NCBI GenBank assembly: GCA_016719785.1
Contig: JADJYJ010000003.1
Location: 1-64,000 of the forward strand
Length of the DNA: 64,000 nucleotides
Direction: 5' to 3'
Source of the DNA: Candidatus Amarolinea dominans
Lineage (GTDB): Bacteria; Chloroflexota; Anaerolineae; SSC4; Amarolineaceae
Shown: in pieces, positions 18,742 to 27,008 of the stretch
Layout: each line of letters begins with the position of its first letter
Numbering within the stretch: position 1 is the stretch's first letter
The notes under the pieces: generated by a model
The model's input: the letters and a program-made list of their open reading frames with translations, nothing else
The model's database searches: none
Told to the model about the DNA's origin: nothing
Position numbers and translations under genes: made by a program

Positions 18742-19972
18742 ATGCGTGTGCGCAAACTTTTTTCTTTGACCATTCTCCTGGTTCTGTTGACCGCCCTGAC
18801 CGGCGCGGCCGGCGGGGCGCCGTTGGCCGGGGTCTGCATCCCTGGCGGCGCCTACGACCCCGCCTGTGATGTGGACCATGACGGCGATGTAGACATCTTC
18901 GATGTCCAACTGACCGCCTGGCCATTGGAGTCAGAATGGCGTCTATGTGAGCGACAACAATCACAACCATCTGGGGCAAACCTGGACCGGCGCGGACAAT
19001 CCCATCACGATTCAAGGATCATTTGCCGGGCCTGCCCTGACCGTGAACAACAGCGCTGGCCTTGGCCTGCGCGTGGGAACGGGCGGCCTCAACGTGAGTT
19101 CGGCCGTTGACGACGGCGTATTGGTGGGCACAGTCGGCGGCGATGGCGTTTACATCTATTCTGCCGGTGAGAACGGCGTGCGTATCAGTTCGGCGGGCGG
19201 CTACGGCTTGATCGTTGGCCATACCGCGTACGATGGTGTGTTCATCGTCTCGGCGGACAGCACTGGCCTGAATGTGCAATTGGCGGAAACCGGGGCCTAT
19301 GTCGCGTCGGCCGGTTGGAACGGCATGGTGGTAGAGGCAGCCGGCGGCGACGGCATGCGGGTTGTGTCGGCGACCTATAATGGCGTCTACGCCAATACGA
19401 CGCAGGCCAGTGGTGAATGGGGCTTCTACACGCCTGATAAGATTCATGGCAGTAACGTGCTCCTGGAGTCCGTCTCGCTGGTGGCGCAGGTGAGCGGCGC
19501 CGAAAGCCTGATGGCTGGCGACCTGGTGATGGCGGCCGGGATAGCCGACCCGCTGCCGGGCAGCACGGTGCATCTACCTCAGGTGCAGGCCGCGGCCGGC
19601 GCCCCTGGCGGCGTGATCGGGGTTGTCGAGAGCCGCCTGGCCCTGACAGCCCGCCCCAGACCGGCGTCCGCGCTGGGCGAAAGCGCGGCGCAGGCGGCCG
19701 AACTGCAGCGCGCCGAAGGACCGGCTCAGCCGGGCGACTATGTGGCGGTGACGGTGGCAGGCGCGGCGCGGGTGAGGGTTTCGGCCGCGGATGGCCCGGT
19801 GACGGTGGGTCAACGGCTGACGGTCGCGGACCTGGCCGGCCACGCGCGCGCCCTGCGCACCCGCACCCTCGACGGTATGATCGTTAGCGAGGGCGCGGCC
19901 ATCATTGGGACGGCGCTGGAGCCGCTGGCCGCCGGCGAAGGGTTGATCTGGGTGCTGGTCAACGTACAGTAG
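18742..19972 (+). pseudogene. Secreted beta-helix-type protein, paralogue A (one-base frameshift)
   Basis: This is the first of six related secreted proteins. The signal peptide (KLFSLTILLVLLTALTGAAG) and calcium-loop module (DVDHDGDVDIFDVQLTA) are in frame with ATG 18742, which has AAGGAG 6 bases upstream. Compared with its paralogues, one extra T near 18919 (ACCGCC-T-GGCCA) shifts the frame. From 18947 the rest of the protein continues uninterrupted as VSDNNHNHLGQTWTG, then about nine GVYVxSAGxDG-like repeats and the conserved C-terminal domain ending GLIWVLVNVQ. Either the gene is inactivated or the base is an assembly error, since the downstream frame is otherwise clean. A 4-copy repeat-type hairpin follows the stop. 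Confidence 0.8.
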
Positions 19973-19976
19973 TTAG

Positions 19977-20049
19977 CACGAAGGCACGAAGGGGACGAAG
20001 GCACGAAGGGCGTCGGGCATGATTTGTGCCTTCGTGCCAGCCTTCGTGG
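19977..20049. repeat. Palindromic CACGAAGG element after paralogue A
   Basis: GGCACGAAGG (20000-20009) pairs with CCTTCGTGCC (20029-20038), and outer CACGAAGG (19977-19984) pairs with CCTTCGTG (20041-20048). Related elements stand directly after paralogues D, E and F, so they may act as terminators or RNA 3' ends for this family. Confidence 0.75.
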
Positions 20050-20187
20050 ATGGCGGGGATCCGCCACTCCGGGCTGCTGATTACCAGGCTGGATCAATCC
20101 AACATCGTTGCTTCTACGGTTGCGCAGGCTGAACATGAAGCCGCAGACTATGCACAAGAACTATAAGGGTCTCACACGCCCATCCCA

Positions 20188-20216
20188 TTGACGCGCGCGC
20201 GATCCTGTGCTACAAC
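20188..20216 (+). promoter_or_regulatory. Promoter for paralogue B
   Basis: TTGACG at 20188-20193 and TACAAC at 20211-20216 with a 17-base spacer and a TGC immediately before the -10. The promoter of paralogue F (29244-29272) has almost the same sequence, including the GCGCGCG stretch in the spacer. Confidence 0.7.
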
Positions 20217-20270
20217 CCTCTTGGCCGATTTGTGCATGATATGCACTACACTTGAACCAGGAGGATAGAC

Positions 20271-21539
20271 ATGAACACTCGCAGATTGCTCGCGCTAACC
20301 CTGATCGTTGGGCTGCTCGCTTCTACCGCGGCGGCGGCACCCCTGGCCGGCCCCTGCGTGCCCGGGGCTGCTTACAACCCCGCCTGCGACGCGAACCAGG
20401 ACGGACAGATTACCGTAGCCGATATCCAACTCACTGCCGGCCACTGGAATCAGAACGGCGCCTTTGTCAGCGACAGCAACCACACCCATCTGGGTCAGAC
20501 GTGGACAGGCAGTAACAACCCGCTCACGATCCAGGGAGCCTTTGGTGCGCCGAGTTACGCGGTCATGACGCTGAACAACAGCGTCGGCCATGGCCTCGCC
20601 ATCAATTCGGTGGCGATTGACGGCATCTACGTGGGCAGTGCGGGCTACTACGGGATGGTTGTGAACCACTCGGGTCAAGACGGCGTCTATGTGGGCACCG
20701 CGGGCAACCCGTCATCCAACCCAGCCTCAGCGGCATCGAACGGCTTCGAGGTTGCGGGCGCCCAGGGTGACGGCCTGTACGTTGGTCGAGCTGACCGCAA
20801 TGGCGTGTACGTAGTCTCGGCGGGCCAAGGCGTTGTTGTGGACTCGACAGTCTACGATGGTATGAACATTTACTCGGCGGGCGACGACGGCGTATACGTG
20901 GGTTTCACGGGCGACTTCGGCGTTTATGTGAACCAGGCAGGCACGACCGGGGTATACGCCAACTCAGCTCAGGCCAGTGGTGAATGGGGCTTCTACACGC
21001 CGGATAAGATTCATGGCAGTAACGTGCTCCTGGAGTCTGTCTCGCTGGTAGCGCAGGTGAGCGGCGCCGAAAGCCTGACGGCTGGCGACCTGGTGATGGC
21101 GGCCGGGATAGCCGACCCGCTGCTGGGCAGCACGGTGCATCTACCTCAGGTGCAGGCCGCGGCCGGCGCCCCTGGCGGCGTGATCGGGGTTGTGGAAGGG
21201 CGCCTGGCCCTGACATCCCGCCCCAGACCGGCGTCCGCGCTGGGCGAAAGCGCGGCGCAGGCGTCCGAACTGCATCGCGCCGAAGGGCCGGCTCAGCCGG
21301 GCGACTATGTGGCGCTGACGGTGGCAGGTGCGGCGCGGGTGAAGGTTTCGGCTGCGGATGGCCCGGTGACGGTGGGTCAACGGCTAACCGCCGCGGACCT
21401 GGCCGGCCACGCGCGCGCCCTGCGCACGCGCACCCTCGAAGGCATGATCGTCAGCGAGGGCGCGCCCGTCATCGGGACGGCGCTGGAGCCGCTGGCCGCC
21501 GGCGAAGGGTTGATCTGGGTGCTGGTCAACGTGCAATAG
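20271..21539 (+). CDS. Secreted beta-helix-type protein, paralogue B
   Basis: 422 residues. Order: signal peptide (LLALTLIVGLLASTAAAA, residues 5-22); PCVPGAAYNPACDANQDGQ with a single dockerin-like calcium loop (DANQDGQITVADIQLTAGHW, about 38-57); a NHTHLGQTWTG motif; then repeats of about 14-16 residues of the form GVYVxSAGxDG, which suggest a stacked beta solenoid; then a C-terminal domain (QASGEWGFYTPDKIHGSN onwards, ending GLIWVLVNVQ). Its N-terminal third is nearly identical in DNA to that of paralogue F, while its C-terminal 570 bases are nearly identical to paralogue A. Function unknown; a cell-surface fibre or adhesin is an inference. ATG 20271 has AGGAGG upstream. Confidence 0.85.
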   Translation: MNTRRLLALTLIVGLLASTAAAAPLAGPCVPGAAYNPACDANQDGQITVADIQLTAGHWNQNGAFVSDSNHTHLGQTWTGSNNPLTIQGAFGAPSYAVMTLNNSVGHGLAINSVAIDGIYVGSAGYYGMVVNHSGQDGVYVGTAGNPSSNPASAASNGFEVAGAQGDGLYVGRADRNGVYVVSAGQGVVVDSTVYDGMNIYSAGDDGVYVGFTGDFGVYVNQAGTTGVYANSAQASGEWGFYTPDKIHGSNVLLESVSLVAQVSGAESLTAGDLVMAAGIADPLLGSTVHLPQVQAAAGAPGGVIGVVEGRLALTSRPRPASALGESAAQASELHRAEGPAQPGDYVALTVAGAARVKVSAADGPVTVGQRLTAADLAGHARALRTRTLEGMIVSEGAPVIGTALEPLAAGEGLIWVLVNVQ

Positions 21540-21545
21540 GCCCTC

Positions 21546-21574
21546 TTGTCAGCGGCGCCAGATTGTGATACTAT
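21546..21574 (+). promoter_or_regulatory. Promoter for the TumE-type pair
   Basis: TTGTCA at 21546-21551 and TACTAT at 21569-21574, 17 bases apart, just after the stop of paralogue B. GAAAGGAG lies close to the ATG at 21601. Confidence 0.6.
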
Positions 21575-21600
21575 GGGCATCGTCGAAAGGAGTACGAGCG

Positions 21601-21942
21601 ATGAACGCAACCCAGGCAAGTCCTCAGAACCTGACATCTCAATATCTGCAGCGCCTGGCTGAACTCTATCAATCAGGTCCGACAAGCCTGGTGTTGGAGC
21701 GCGGCCTGCGTAAACTCCTGGATTATGAGGCCGAGGAGAATCGCCGGTTATTGATCCAACTGACATCTGACTTGCGTGCGTTCGAGGAAGAGCATCATCT
21801 CACTTCTTCGACATTCTACCATCGTTACATGACCGGCCAGACTGATGATCGCATGGACTTCGTTGAGTGGGCATCGCTGGTGCAGATGGCGGAGAATGCA
21901 AAGCGTCGCCTGAACATCTTGGGCCAACCGGTTCCCGCATGA
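21601..21942 (+). CDS. Putative antitoxin of a TumE-type pair
   Basis: A 113-residue protein without signal or membrane segment, predicted mostly helical (YLQRLAELYQSG, LRKLLDYEAEENRRLLIQLT, FVEWASLVQMAENAKRRL). It precedes and overlaps by 4 bases a TumE-family gene, the usual antitoxin position. I do not recognise a DNA-binding motif. ATG 21601 is used because AAAGGAG lies 8 bases upstream; the in-frame start at 21565 has no ribosome binding site. An antitoxin role is inferred only from position. Confidence 0.6.
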   Translation: MNATQASPQNLTSQYLQRLAELYQSGPTSLVLERGLRKLLDYEAEENRRLLIQLTSDLRAFEEEHHLTSSTFYHRYMTGQTDDRMDFVEWASLVQMAENAKRRLNILGQPVPA

Positions 21943-22319
21943 GCCCGGCCGAATACCTTGTCGCCTTCAAGGAATACATCCTGGGCGATAGCCGTGTTGA
22001 ACGCTTTTCCGTCATACGCGAGCGTGTGAGCGTCGCGGATGCCCACTTGCGAGCCACTGTGGTATTTGCCGATCGCAGCCAACTTGAGTTCTCCGAGTAT
22101 GTCCAGCGCACGCCCGACGGGCGACTTGAGGTGGTGACCTACAGCTACCATTGGGCCAGTCAGGAAGACCATCTCATTCGTCGTTGGGATAATACGCCAC
22201 ACTACCCCGATCTACCCGGATTTCCCCATCACATCCATGATGGCGCGGACAACTCGGTGGCACCAGGACGTGCCCTGAATATCCTGGATGTGCTTGCGGA
22301 GATATTGGACCATATGTGA
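21939..22319 (+). CDS. TumE/DUF6516-family toxin-like protein
   Basis: 126 residues. The C-terminal half reads TYSYHWASQEDHLIRRWDNTPHYP, then GFPHHIHD and PGRALNILDVLAEI. The RWDNxPHxP and FPHHxH pattern is the one I associate with the DUF6516/TumE toxin-antitoxin family. ATG 21939 overlaps the stop of the upstream gene (ATGA). The frame is open further upstream, but that part is antisense-like in composition and runs inside the antitoxin gene. The pair sits between surface-protein paralogues B and C. Confidence 0.75.
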   Translation: MSPAEYLVAFKEYILGDSRVERFSVIRERVSVADAHLRATVVFADRSQLEFSEYVQRTPDGRLEVVTYSYHWASQEDHLIRRWDNTPHYPDLPGFPHHIHDGADNSVAPGRALNILDVLAEILDHM

Positions 22320-22440
22320 TCCTAAAGTTGTCGGTACTGCTCCAGCCTGAGATACGCCTGTTGGGACAAACGGCGATCACAGTGCGCCCGCGAGCCAAAA
22401 GTTAGTACCAGTGAGCTTCAGCCCCTCGCTGGCCCCCCAG

Positions 22441-22958
22441 GCGTAGCCGTCTGGCTAGCGGCCTCAGGCTGTTGATATAATACGCAACGCTGAGCTACCA
22501 CAGGCAGCACTGAAAGGAGAGAAAACTACTATTCACACCGGCTGCAAGTCTCGTTGACCCACGCAGATCGCCATCCATTGGCATCCGTTTTCCTCTGTCA
22601 GATGAGCCGGCATCTACGCCGGCTTCCGCCCATCGGTTGCACCACGCTCAACTGATCATTCAGGCAACAGTCCCGATCTCGGGCGGCCAAGGCCGGCCGG
22701 GCAGTCAGCTGCATCTGGCTCGTTCTGGCGACGACGCCTCCCCGTCCCGATCATAGGTGGTCTGGGCCGGCCGGGTCAACCCGCCGACATCAGGCGACCG
22801 CCTGCGCGCGTTCTTAAGGGCGCGGCCTTTGGCGAGCCAGATTCCGGCCGGCAATGAACGGCAACCCAGGTTGGGGGCGCGCCACGCGCAGGCGGCGCCC
22901 TTAGCGGATTCTGCCGGCCAAACAACCATCCTGCGCCACGAAAAAGAAGGAACAAATC
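22441..22958 (+). promoter_or_regulatory. Long leader of paralogue C with extended -10 promoter
   Basis: TGATATAAT (extended -10, hexamer 22476-22481) starts a leader of about 470 bases before ATG 22959. Most of this leader is repeated in front of paralogue E (26583-27008), including GCAGCACTGAAAGGA, AGTCTCGTTGACCC, GAGCCGGCATC, CGCGCGTTCTTAAGGGCGCG and the last 20 bases before the start codon. This copy has an extra segment of about 100 bases near 22690-22793. AGCCGGC and GCCGGCT form a short hairpin near 22602-22622. No protein frame is shared between the copies, so a structured RNA leader is possible. 22320-22440 contains nothing I recognise. Confidence 0.6.
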
Positions 22959-24293
22959 ATGAACGCTCGTAGACTCTTCTCCCTGATTCTCGTCCTGACC
23001 CTGCTGTCCACCTTGACCGGTACGACCAGCAGTGCGCCGCTGGCTGGGCCCTGTGTCCCTGGCGCCGCCTACGATCCGGCCTGTGACGCCAACCAGGATG
23101 GTACCATCACCGTAAACGACATCCAGCTCACCGCCGGCCACTGGAACCAGACCGGCACCTTTGTCAGTGACAACAACCACACCCACCTGGGCCAGACCTG
23201 GACGGGCGCGAACAACCCGATCAAGATCCAAGGAGCATTCGGCGCGCCCGACCATGCGCCGCTGGTGTTGAGCAACAGTACCGGTACGGGCTTGCGTATC
23301 ACCTCGGCTACGAACAATGGCGTGCAGGTGGACTCGGCGGGGGACGCTGGTGTGCAGGTTAGCTCGGCGGGCATCAATGGCGTGGCTGTGTTATTGGCGG
23401 GTAGCAGCGGCGTCTACGTGGAGTCGGTGGCAAGCACCGGCGTGTATGTGGACTCGGCGGGCGATGACGGTATATACGTGCGCGCGGCGGGTAGTCCGAC
23501 TACCCAGTTCTCTTCCGGGAACAACAACGGCTTCGAGGTGGCGGGGGCCCAGGGTGATGGACTGTATGTAGGCCGGGCTGACCACTACGGCGTGTACGTG
23601 GCCTCGGCGGGCTGGGACGGCGTGCAAGCACAATCGGCGTCCGCAGGGCATTTCGGCGGGCACTTCCTCAACCAGGTGAACGGCGGGGGCGGCGTCCGCG
23701 CGGAAGGCGGCAGCAATGAGGCGCCGGACCTGGTCTTGGGCGGCGTGGGCGCCGAGGATGATGGCCGTATCTACTCAGAGCCGAGCCTGTCCGGCAGCGA
23801 CATTCTGTTGTACAGCAACGATGTGGTGCAGATTGACCTGGACGAGGACAACAACAGTACGAGCGCGTTCAATATTCGCAACGGCGCAAACACAGTCGTC
23901 TGGACTGTGAGCGAAACAGGCCTGGCGGTGGCGGCTGGCGCCAGTGCGACGGCGGTCACGACCGACGAGCACGACCAACGGCTGCTCTACGCCGTTCATA
24001 GCCCGCAGCCCTGGTTTGAGGATTTTGGCTCAGGTCAACTCGTGGACGGCGAGGCCGTGGTGTTGCTTGAACCGATCTACGCAGCGACGATTGAGACCAC
24101 CCCATCCTATCATGTCTTTCTGACGCCCTTGGGTGACTGTACGTTGTATGTGGCCGCAAAGACGCCGGCCGGGTTCACGGTGCGTGCCATAGATGGGAAG
24201 TCGTGCGCGGTCGCGTTCGACTATCGGATCGTGGCGCTGCGCAAGGGGTCGGCAAGTCAGCGCCTGGAGGCCTTTGCCGCACGAGCAGACTGA
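22959..24293 (+). CDS. Secreted beta-helix-type protein, paralogue C (different C-terminus)
   Basis: 444 residues. The signal peptide (LFSLILVLTLLSTLTGTTSS), calcium loop (DANQDGTITVNDIQLTAGHW), NHTHLGQTWTG motif and GVYVxSAGxDG repeats match the family. After about residue 225 it departs: HFLNQVNGGGGVRAEGGSNE, a DLDEDNNSTSAFNIRNGANT segment, and a C-terminal domain containing QPWFEDFGSGQLVDGEAVVL, YHVFLTPLGDCTLYVAAKT and AFDYRIVALRKG. I have seen this last domain at the end of other bacterial fibre-like proteins but cannot name it. ATG 22959 has GAAGGA upstream. Paralogue D follows after 66 bases and may be co-transcribed. Confidence 0.83.
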   Translation: MNARRLFSLILVLTLLSTLTGTTSSAPLAGPCVPGAAYDPACDANQDGTITVNDIQLTAGHWNQTGTFVSDNNHTHLGQTWTGANNPIKIQGAFGAPDHAPLVLSNSTGTGLRITSATNNGVQVDSAGDAGVQVSSAGINGVAVLLAGSSGVYVESVASTGVYVDSAGDDGIYVRAAGSPTTQFSSGNNNGFEVAGAQGDGLYVGRADHYGVYVASAGWDGVQAQSASAGHFGGHFLNQVNGGGGVRAEGGSNEAPDLVLGGVGAEDDGRIYSEPSLSGSDILLYSNDVVQIDLDEDNNSTSAFNIRNGANTVVWTVSETGLAVAAGASATAVTTDEHDQRLLYAVHSPQPWFEDFGSGQLVDGEAVVLLEPIYAATIETTPSYHVFLTPLGDCTLYVAAKTPAGFTVRAIDGKSCAVAFDYRIVALRKGSASQRLEAFAARAD

Positions 24294-24359
24294 TGAAAGA
24301 CGTCGCAACTTCGGTTCGAAACGAGCGCATTCTGTGCGACTAAACGTAAGGAGTAAACC

Positions 24360-25601
24360 ATGAACGCACGCAAATTTTTCGCTCTGATTCTCATCCTGAC
24401 CCTGCTGGCCACCCTGACCAGCGCAGCCGGCGCCACGCCGCAGGCCGGTCCCTGTGCCGCAGGTGGCGTTTATGACCCCGCCTGTGATGTAGACCACGAC
24501 GGGGACGCGGACATCTTCGACATCCAGAAAACCGCCGGCCACTGGAGCCAAACCGGCGCCTATGTCAGCGACAACAACCACAACCACCTGGGCCAGACGT
24601 GGACGGGGAACAACAATCCACTCACACTGACTGGTTCTTTCGGCTACCCCGACTATGCACCGCTGGTGTTGAACACCAACGGTAATGGCTTGCGCATCAT
24701 CTCGGGCGCCCACGGCGTGCTCGTGGACTCGATGGGCGGCATCGGCGTGTTTGTGAACTCGGCGGGCACCGGCGTATATGTGGCCTCGGCCAACAACGAC
24801 GGCGTGCAGGTAGGGGCGGCGGGCGCCCATGGCGTGAGAGTGTACTCAGCGGGCTCGGACGGGTTTGCAGTCACATGCGCCGGAAGCGTCTCCAACTGCA
24901 CTTCTGACATCACCAACGCCAACGGCTTCGAGGTCGCCAACGCCGAGGACTACGGCGCTAAAGTAGTCTACGCCGGCCGCGCCGCCTTCCGTAGTGACGA
25001 CTCCGGCACTAACGGGCTGTATGTGTCCACAGCCGGCGACAGCGGAGTCTGGGTGGCCGACGCCACCAATTGGGCCGGCTACTTTGGCGGCGACATCAAC
25101 GTCGCCGGCAACTGCACCGGCTGTCTCATCGCCCGGCTGGCCATCAACTCCGGGAGTGAGACCCTGCAAGCGGGCGAGATCGTAGCCGTGGACGGCGTCG
25201 CCGCCAGCTCCTTCGCCGGCGCCGAGATGCTGCTGCGCGTGCGCCGGGCCACACCGGGCAGCCCGCTGCTGGGCGTCGTCAGCGGCCGCGCCGAACCTTA
25301 TATCGGTCAGGAGGATGGCAGCACCACGCTGGCGCCGCGGCCTGGACAGCCGGCCGCACCCGGCGAATTCCTGTCGGTAGTCATCTTCGGCCCCGTGCGG
25401 GTCAAGGCAGCCGGCACCGTCCAAGTGGGCGACCATCTGACGGTGGCCGAAGCGACCGGCAGTGTGCGCGCCCTGTCCACCTTTCAGGTCCAGCGCACGG
25501 ATGGCGGCCTCGCCGATATCGTTGAGTTTGCGCCGAGCCTGGGCCTGGCCCTCGGTCCGGCCGAACACGGTCAGGTGTGGGTGTTGGTTAATCCGCAGTA
25601 A
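24360..25601 (+). CDS. Secreted beta-helix-type protein, paralogue D
   Basis: 413 residues. Signal peptide (KFFALILILTLLATLTSAAG), calcium loop (DVDHDGDADIFDIQKTAGHW), NHNHLGQTWTG, then repeats such as GVLVDSMGGIGVFVNSAGTG. Around residue 260 NCTGCLIARLAINSGSETLQ begins the C-terminal domain (PGEFLSVVIFGPVRVKAAGT, VGDHLTVAEATG) ending HGQVWVLVNPQ. Its last segment (STFQVQRTDGGLADI) resembles the end of paralogue F rather than those of A, B and E. TAAGGAG precedes ATG 24360. No own promoter was seen in the 66-base gap after C. A CACGAAGG-type hairpin follows. Confidence 0.83.
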   Translation: MNARKFFALILILTLLATLTSAAGATPQAGPCAAGGVYDPACDVDHDGDADIFDIQKTAGHWSQTGAYVSDNNHNHLGQTWTGNNNPLTLTGSFGYPDYAPLVLNTNGNGLRIISGAHGVLVDSMGGIGVFVNSAGTGVYVASANNDGVQVGAAGAHGVRVYSAGSDGFAVTCAGSVSNCTSDITNANGFEVANAEDYGAKVVYAGRAAFRSDDSGTNGLYVSTAGDSGVWVADATNWAGYFGGDINVAGNCTGCLIARLAINSGSETLQAGEIVAVDGVAASSFAGAEMLLRVRRATPGSPLLGVVSGRAEPYIGQEDGSTTLAPRPGQPAAPGEFLSVVIFGPVRVKAAGTVQVGDHLTVAEATGSVRALSTFQVQRTDGGLADIVEFAPSLGLALGPAEHGQVWVLVNPQ

Positions 25602-25609
25602 TGCTGGAT

Positions 25610-25671
25610 CACGAAGGTGCGAAGGGCGCCGGTGCGAATTCGTGTCTTCGCCACTCGTCGTGGATAGCGCA
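25610..25671. repeat. Palindromic CACGAAGG-type element after paralogue D
   Basis: ATCACGAAGGTGCGAAGG at the left and CGTGTCTTCGCC plus CGTCGTGGAT at the right form an imperfect hairpin of the same type as those after A, E and F. 25672-25794 shows nothing else that I recognise. Confidence 0.6.
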
Positions 25672-25794
25672 TATCTGCTGGTTAGGAAGGTTTCTGCGAC
25701 GCAACCAGTCTTACTGCTTCACCAGATAGGCGGTCGCTTGTTGTGCTACGCCTGAACGTCTGTCAGCGAATTCGGGGCGACGCCAGCGATTCAT

Positions 25795-25823
25795 TTGGGG
25801 CGTACGGAGCACACGAGTATAAT
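25795..25823 (+). promoter_or_regulatory. Promoter for the DUF433/DUF5615 pair
   Basis: TTGGGG at 25795-25800 and a consensus TATAAT at 25818-25823 with a 17-base spacer, about 58 bases before the ATG at 25882. Confidence 0.65.
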
Positions 25824-25881
25824 GTGTTCGGCCTGCGACGTTCATTCAAGCCTATGTATGCGCAGAAATGAAGAGGAAGCC

Positions 25882-26109
25882 ATGGATTGGTGGAATTACG
25901 TTAGGGTTGACCCGCTGGTATGTCATGGCAAGGCCTGTATTGCAGGCACACGCGTCTTAGTGTCGGTGGTACTCGACAACTTAGCTGCAGGTGTGTCAAT
26001 TGACGAGATCTTGCGCAGCTATCCGTCTGTGTCTCGCGAGGCCGTGCAAGCCACCATTGGTTACGCGGCTGAACTGGCGCGTGAACGCGTCGTCCTAATG
26101 CCGGCCTGA
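25882..26109 (+). CDS. DUF433 protein, putative antitoxin
   Basis: 75 residues. RVDPLVCHGKACIAGTRVLV, LDNLAAGVSIDEILRSYPSV and REAVQATIGYAAELA are the DUF433 signature, a small helix-turn-helix-like family. DUF433 genes are commonly paired with a DUF5615 gene, as here (5-base gap), and are considered antitoxins of VapBC-like pairs. ATG 25882 is chosen because AGAGGAAG lies just upstream and the family begins at this point. The frame is open to 25795, but that stretch overlaps the promoter. Confidence 0.85.
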   Translation: MDWWNYVRVDPLVCHGKACIAGTRVLVSVVLDNLAAGVSIDEILRSYPSVSREAVQATIGYAAELARERVVLMPA

Positions 26110-26114
26110 CTACC

Positions 26115-26468
26115 ATGAAATTCAAGATTGACGAGAACCTACCAGTCGAAGTAGCCGACATCCTGATGCGCGCCGGCCATGATGCTCTGACCGTCTTTGA
26201 CGAAGCGTTGATCGGCGAGATTGATGGCACGATTGCCCGGGTCTGCCAGCAAGAGCAACGCGTGTTACTGACGCTTGACCTGGATTTTGCCGACATTCGC
26301 ACTTACCCTCCGCAACATTATACAGGCATCATCATCGTGCGCAGCAAACATCAAGATAAGTGGTCTGTCATGGCGATGGTCGCGCGCGTGGTCAAGGCCC
26401 TGGAGAGCGAACCGATCACCCAAGCGCTGTGGATCGTGGACGAGCAACGCATCAGAATTCGAGAGTGA
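26115..26468 (+). CDS. DUF5615 PIN-like protein, putative toxin
   Basis: 117 residues with the DUF5615 PIN-like pattern: KFKIDENLPVEVADILMRAG at the start (first acidic site), GHDALTVFDEAL, then RVLLTLDLDFADIRTYPP (further acidic residues) and GIIIVRSKHQDK. PIN-fold proteins are metal-dependent ribonucleases; in this family activity is mostly inferred. It forms a two-gene unit with the DUF433 gene and lies between surface-protein paralogues D and E. Confidence 0.85.
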   Translation: MKFKIDENLPVEVADILMRAGHDALTVFDEALIGEIDGTIARVCQQEQRVLLTLDLDFADIRTYPPQHYTGIIIVRSKHQDKWSVMAMVARVVKALESEPITQALWIVDEQRIRIRE

Positions 26469-26582
26469 GGTCTTCGGGCTAGCGATCGCCGTCCGTTCGT
26501 CAACGGGCGGAAACTCGCTTCTCATCCCGGAGGGCAGGTGTCAACACAGGACCAGACCCAGTACTTCTTAAAATGCACCCTC

Positions 26583-27008
26583 TCGGCGAAGCCGTCTGAC
26601 TAACGGCCTCATATTGTGATACAATACAAAGCGCTGAGATACCATAGGCAGCACTGAAAGGAAGAAGAGCTACGAAACACACCGGCTGCGAGTCTCGTTG
26701 ACCCGCGGCAGATCGTCATCCACCTGCCTCCGTTTTTACCTCTGCCCCATGAGCCGGCATCAACGCCGACTTCCGCACATCGGTTGTATCACGCTCAACT
26801 GATATTCACGAAACAGCCCCGATCCCGGGCGGCTCAGGCGACCTCCCGCGCGCGTTCTTAAGGGCGCGGCCTGCGGTGAGCCATCTCCCGGCCGGCGATG
26901 AACGGCAGCCCAGGTTGGATGGGGGTGCGAGCCACGCGCAAGCGGCTCCCTCAGCGGATCCTGCCAGCCACAAGATCATCCTGCGCCACAAAACAGAAGG
27001 AACAAATC
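26583..27008 (+). promoter_or_regulatory. Long leader of paralogue E, repeated from paralogue C
   Basis: TGATACAAT (extended -10, hexamer 26620-26625) is at the position equivalent to the promoter of paralogue C. The following 380 bases match the leader of C closely, apart from the absence of about 100 bases. The final stretch before ATG 27009 (GAAGGAACAAATC) is identical in both. 26469-26582 holds no recognisable feature. Confidence 0.6.

Noticed and set aside
26898..27008. 37-residue N-terminal extension of paralogue E
   Set aside because: It lies in the leader shared with paralogue C, where the frame is not kept; the signal peptide starts at 27009 after a good ribosome binding site.
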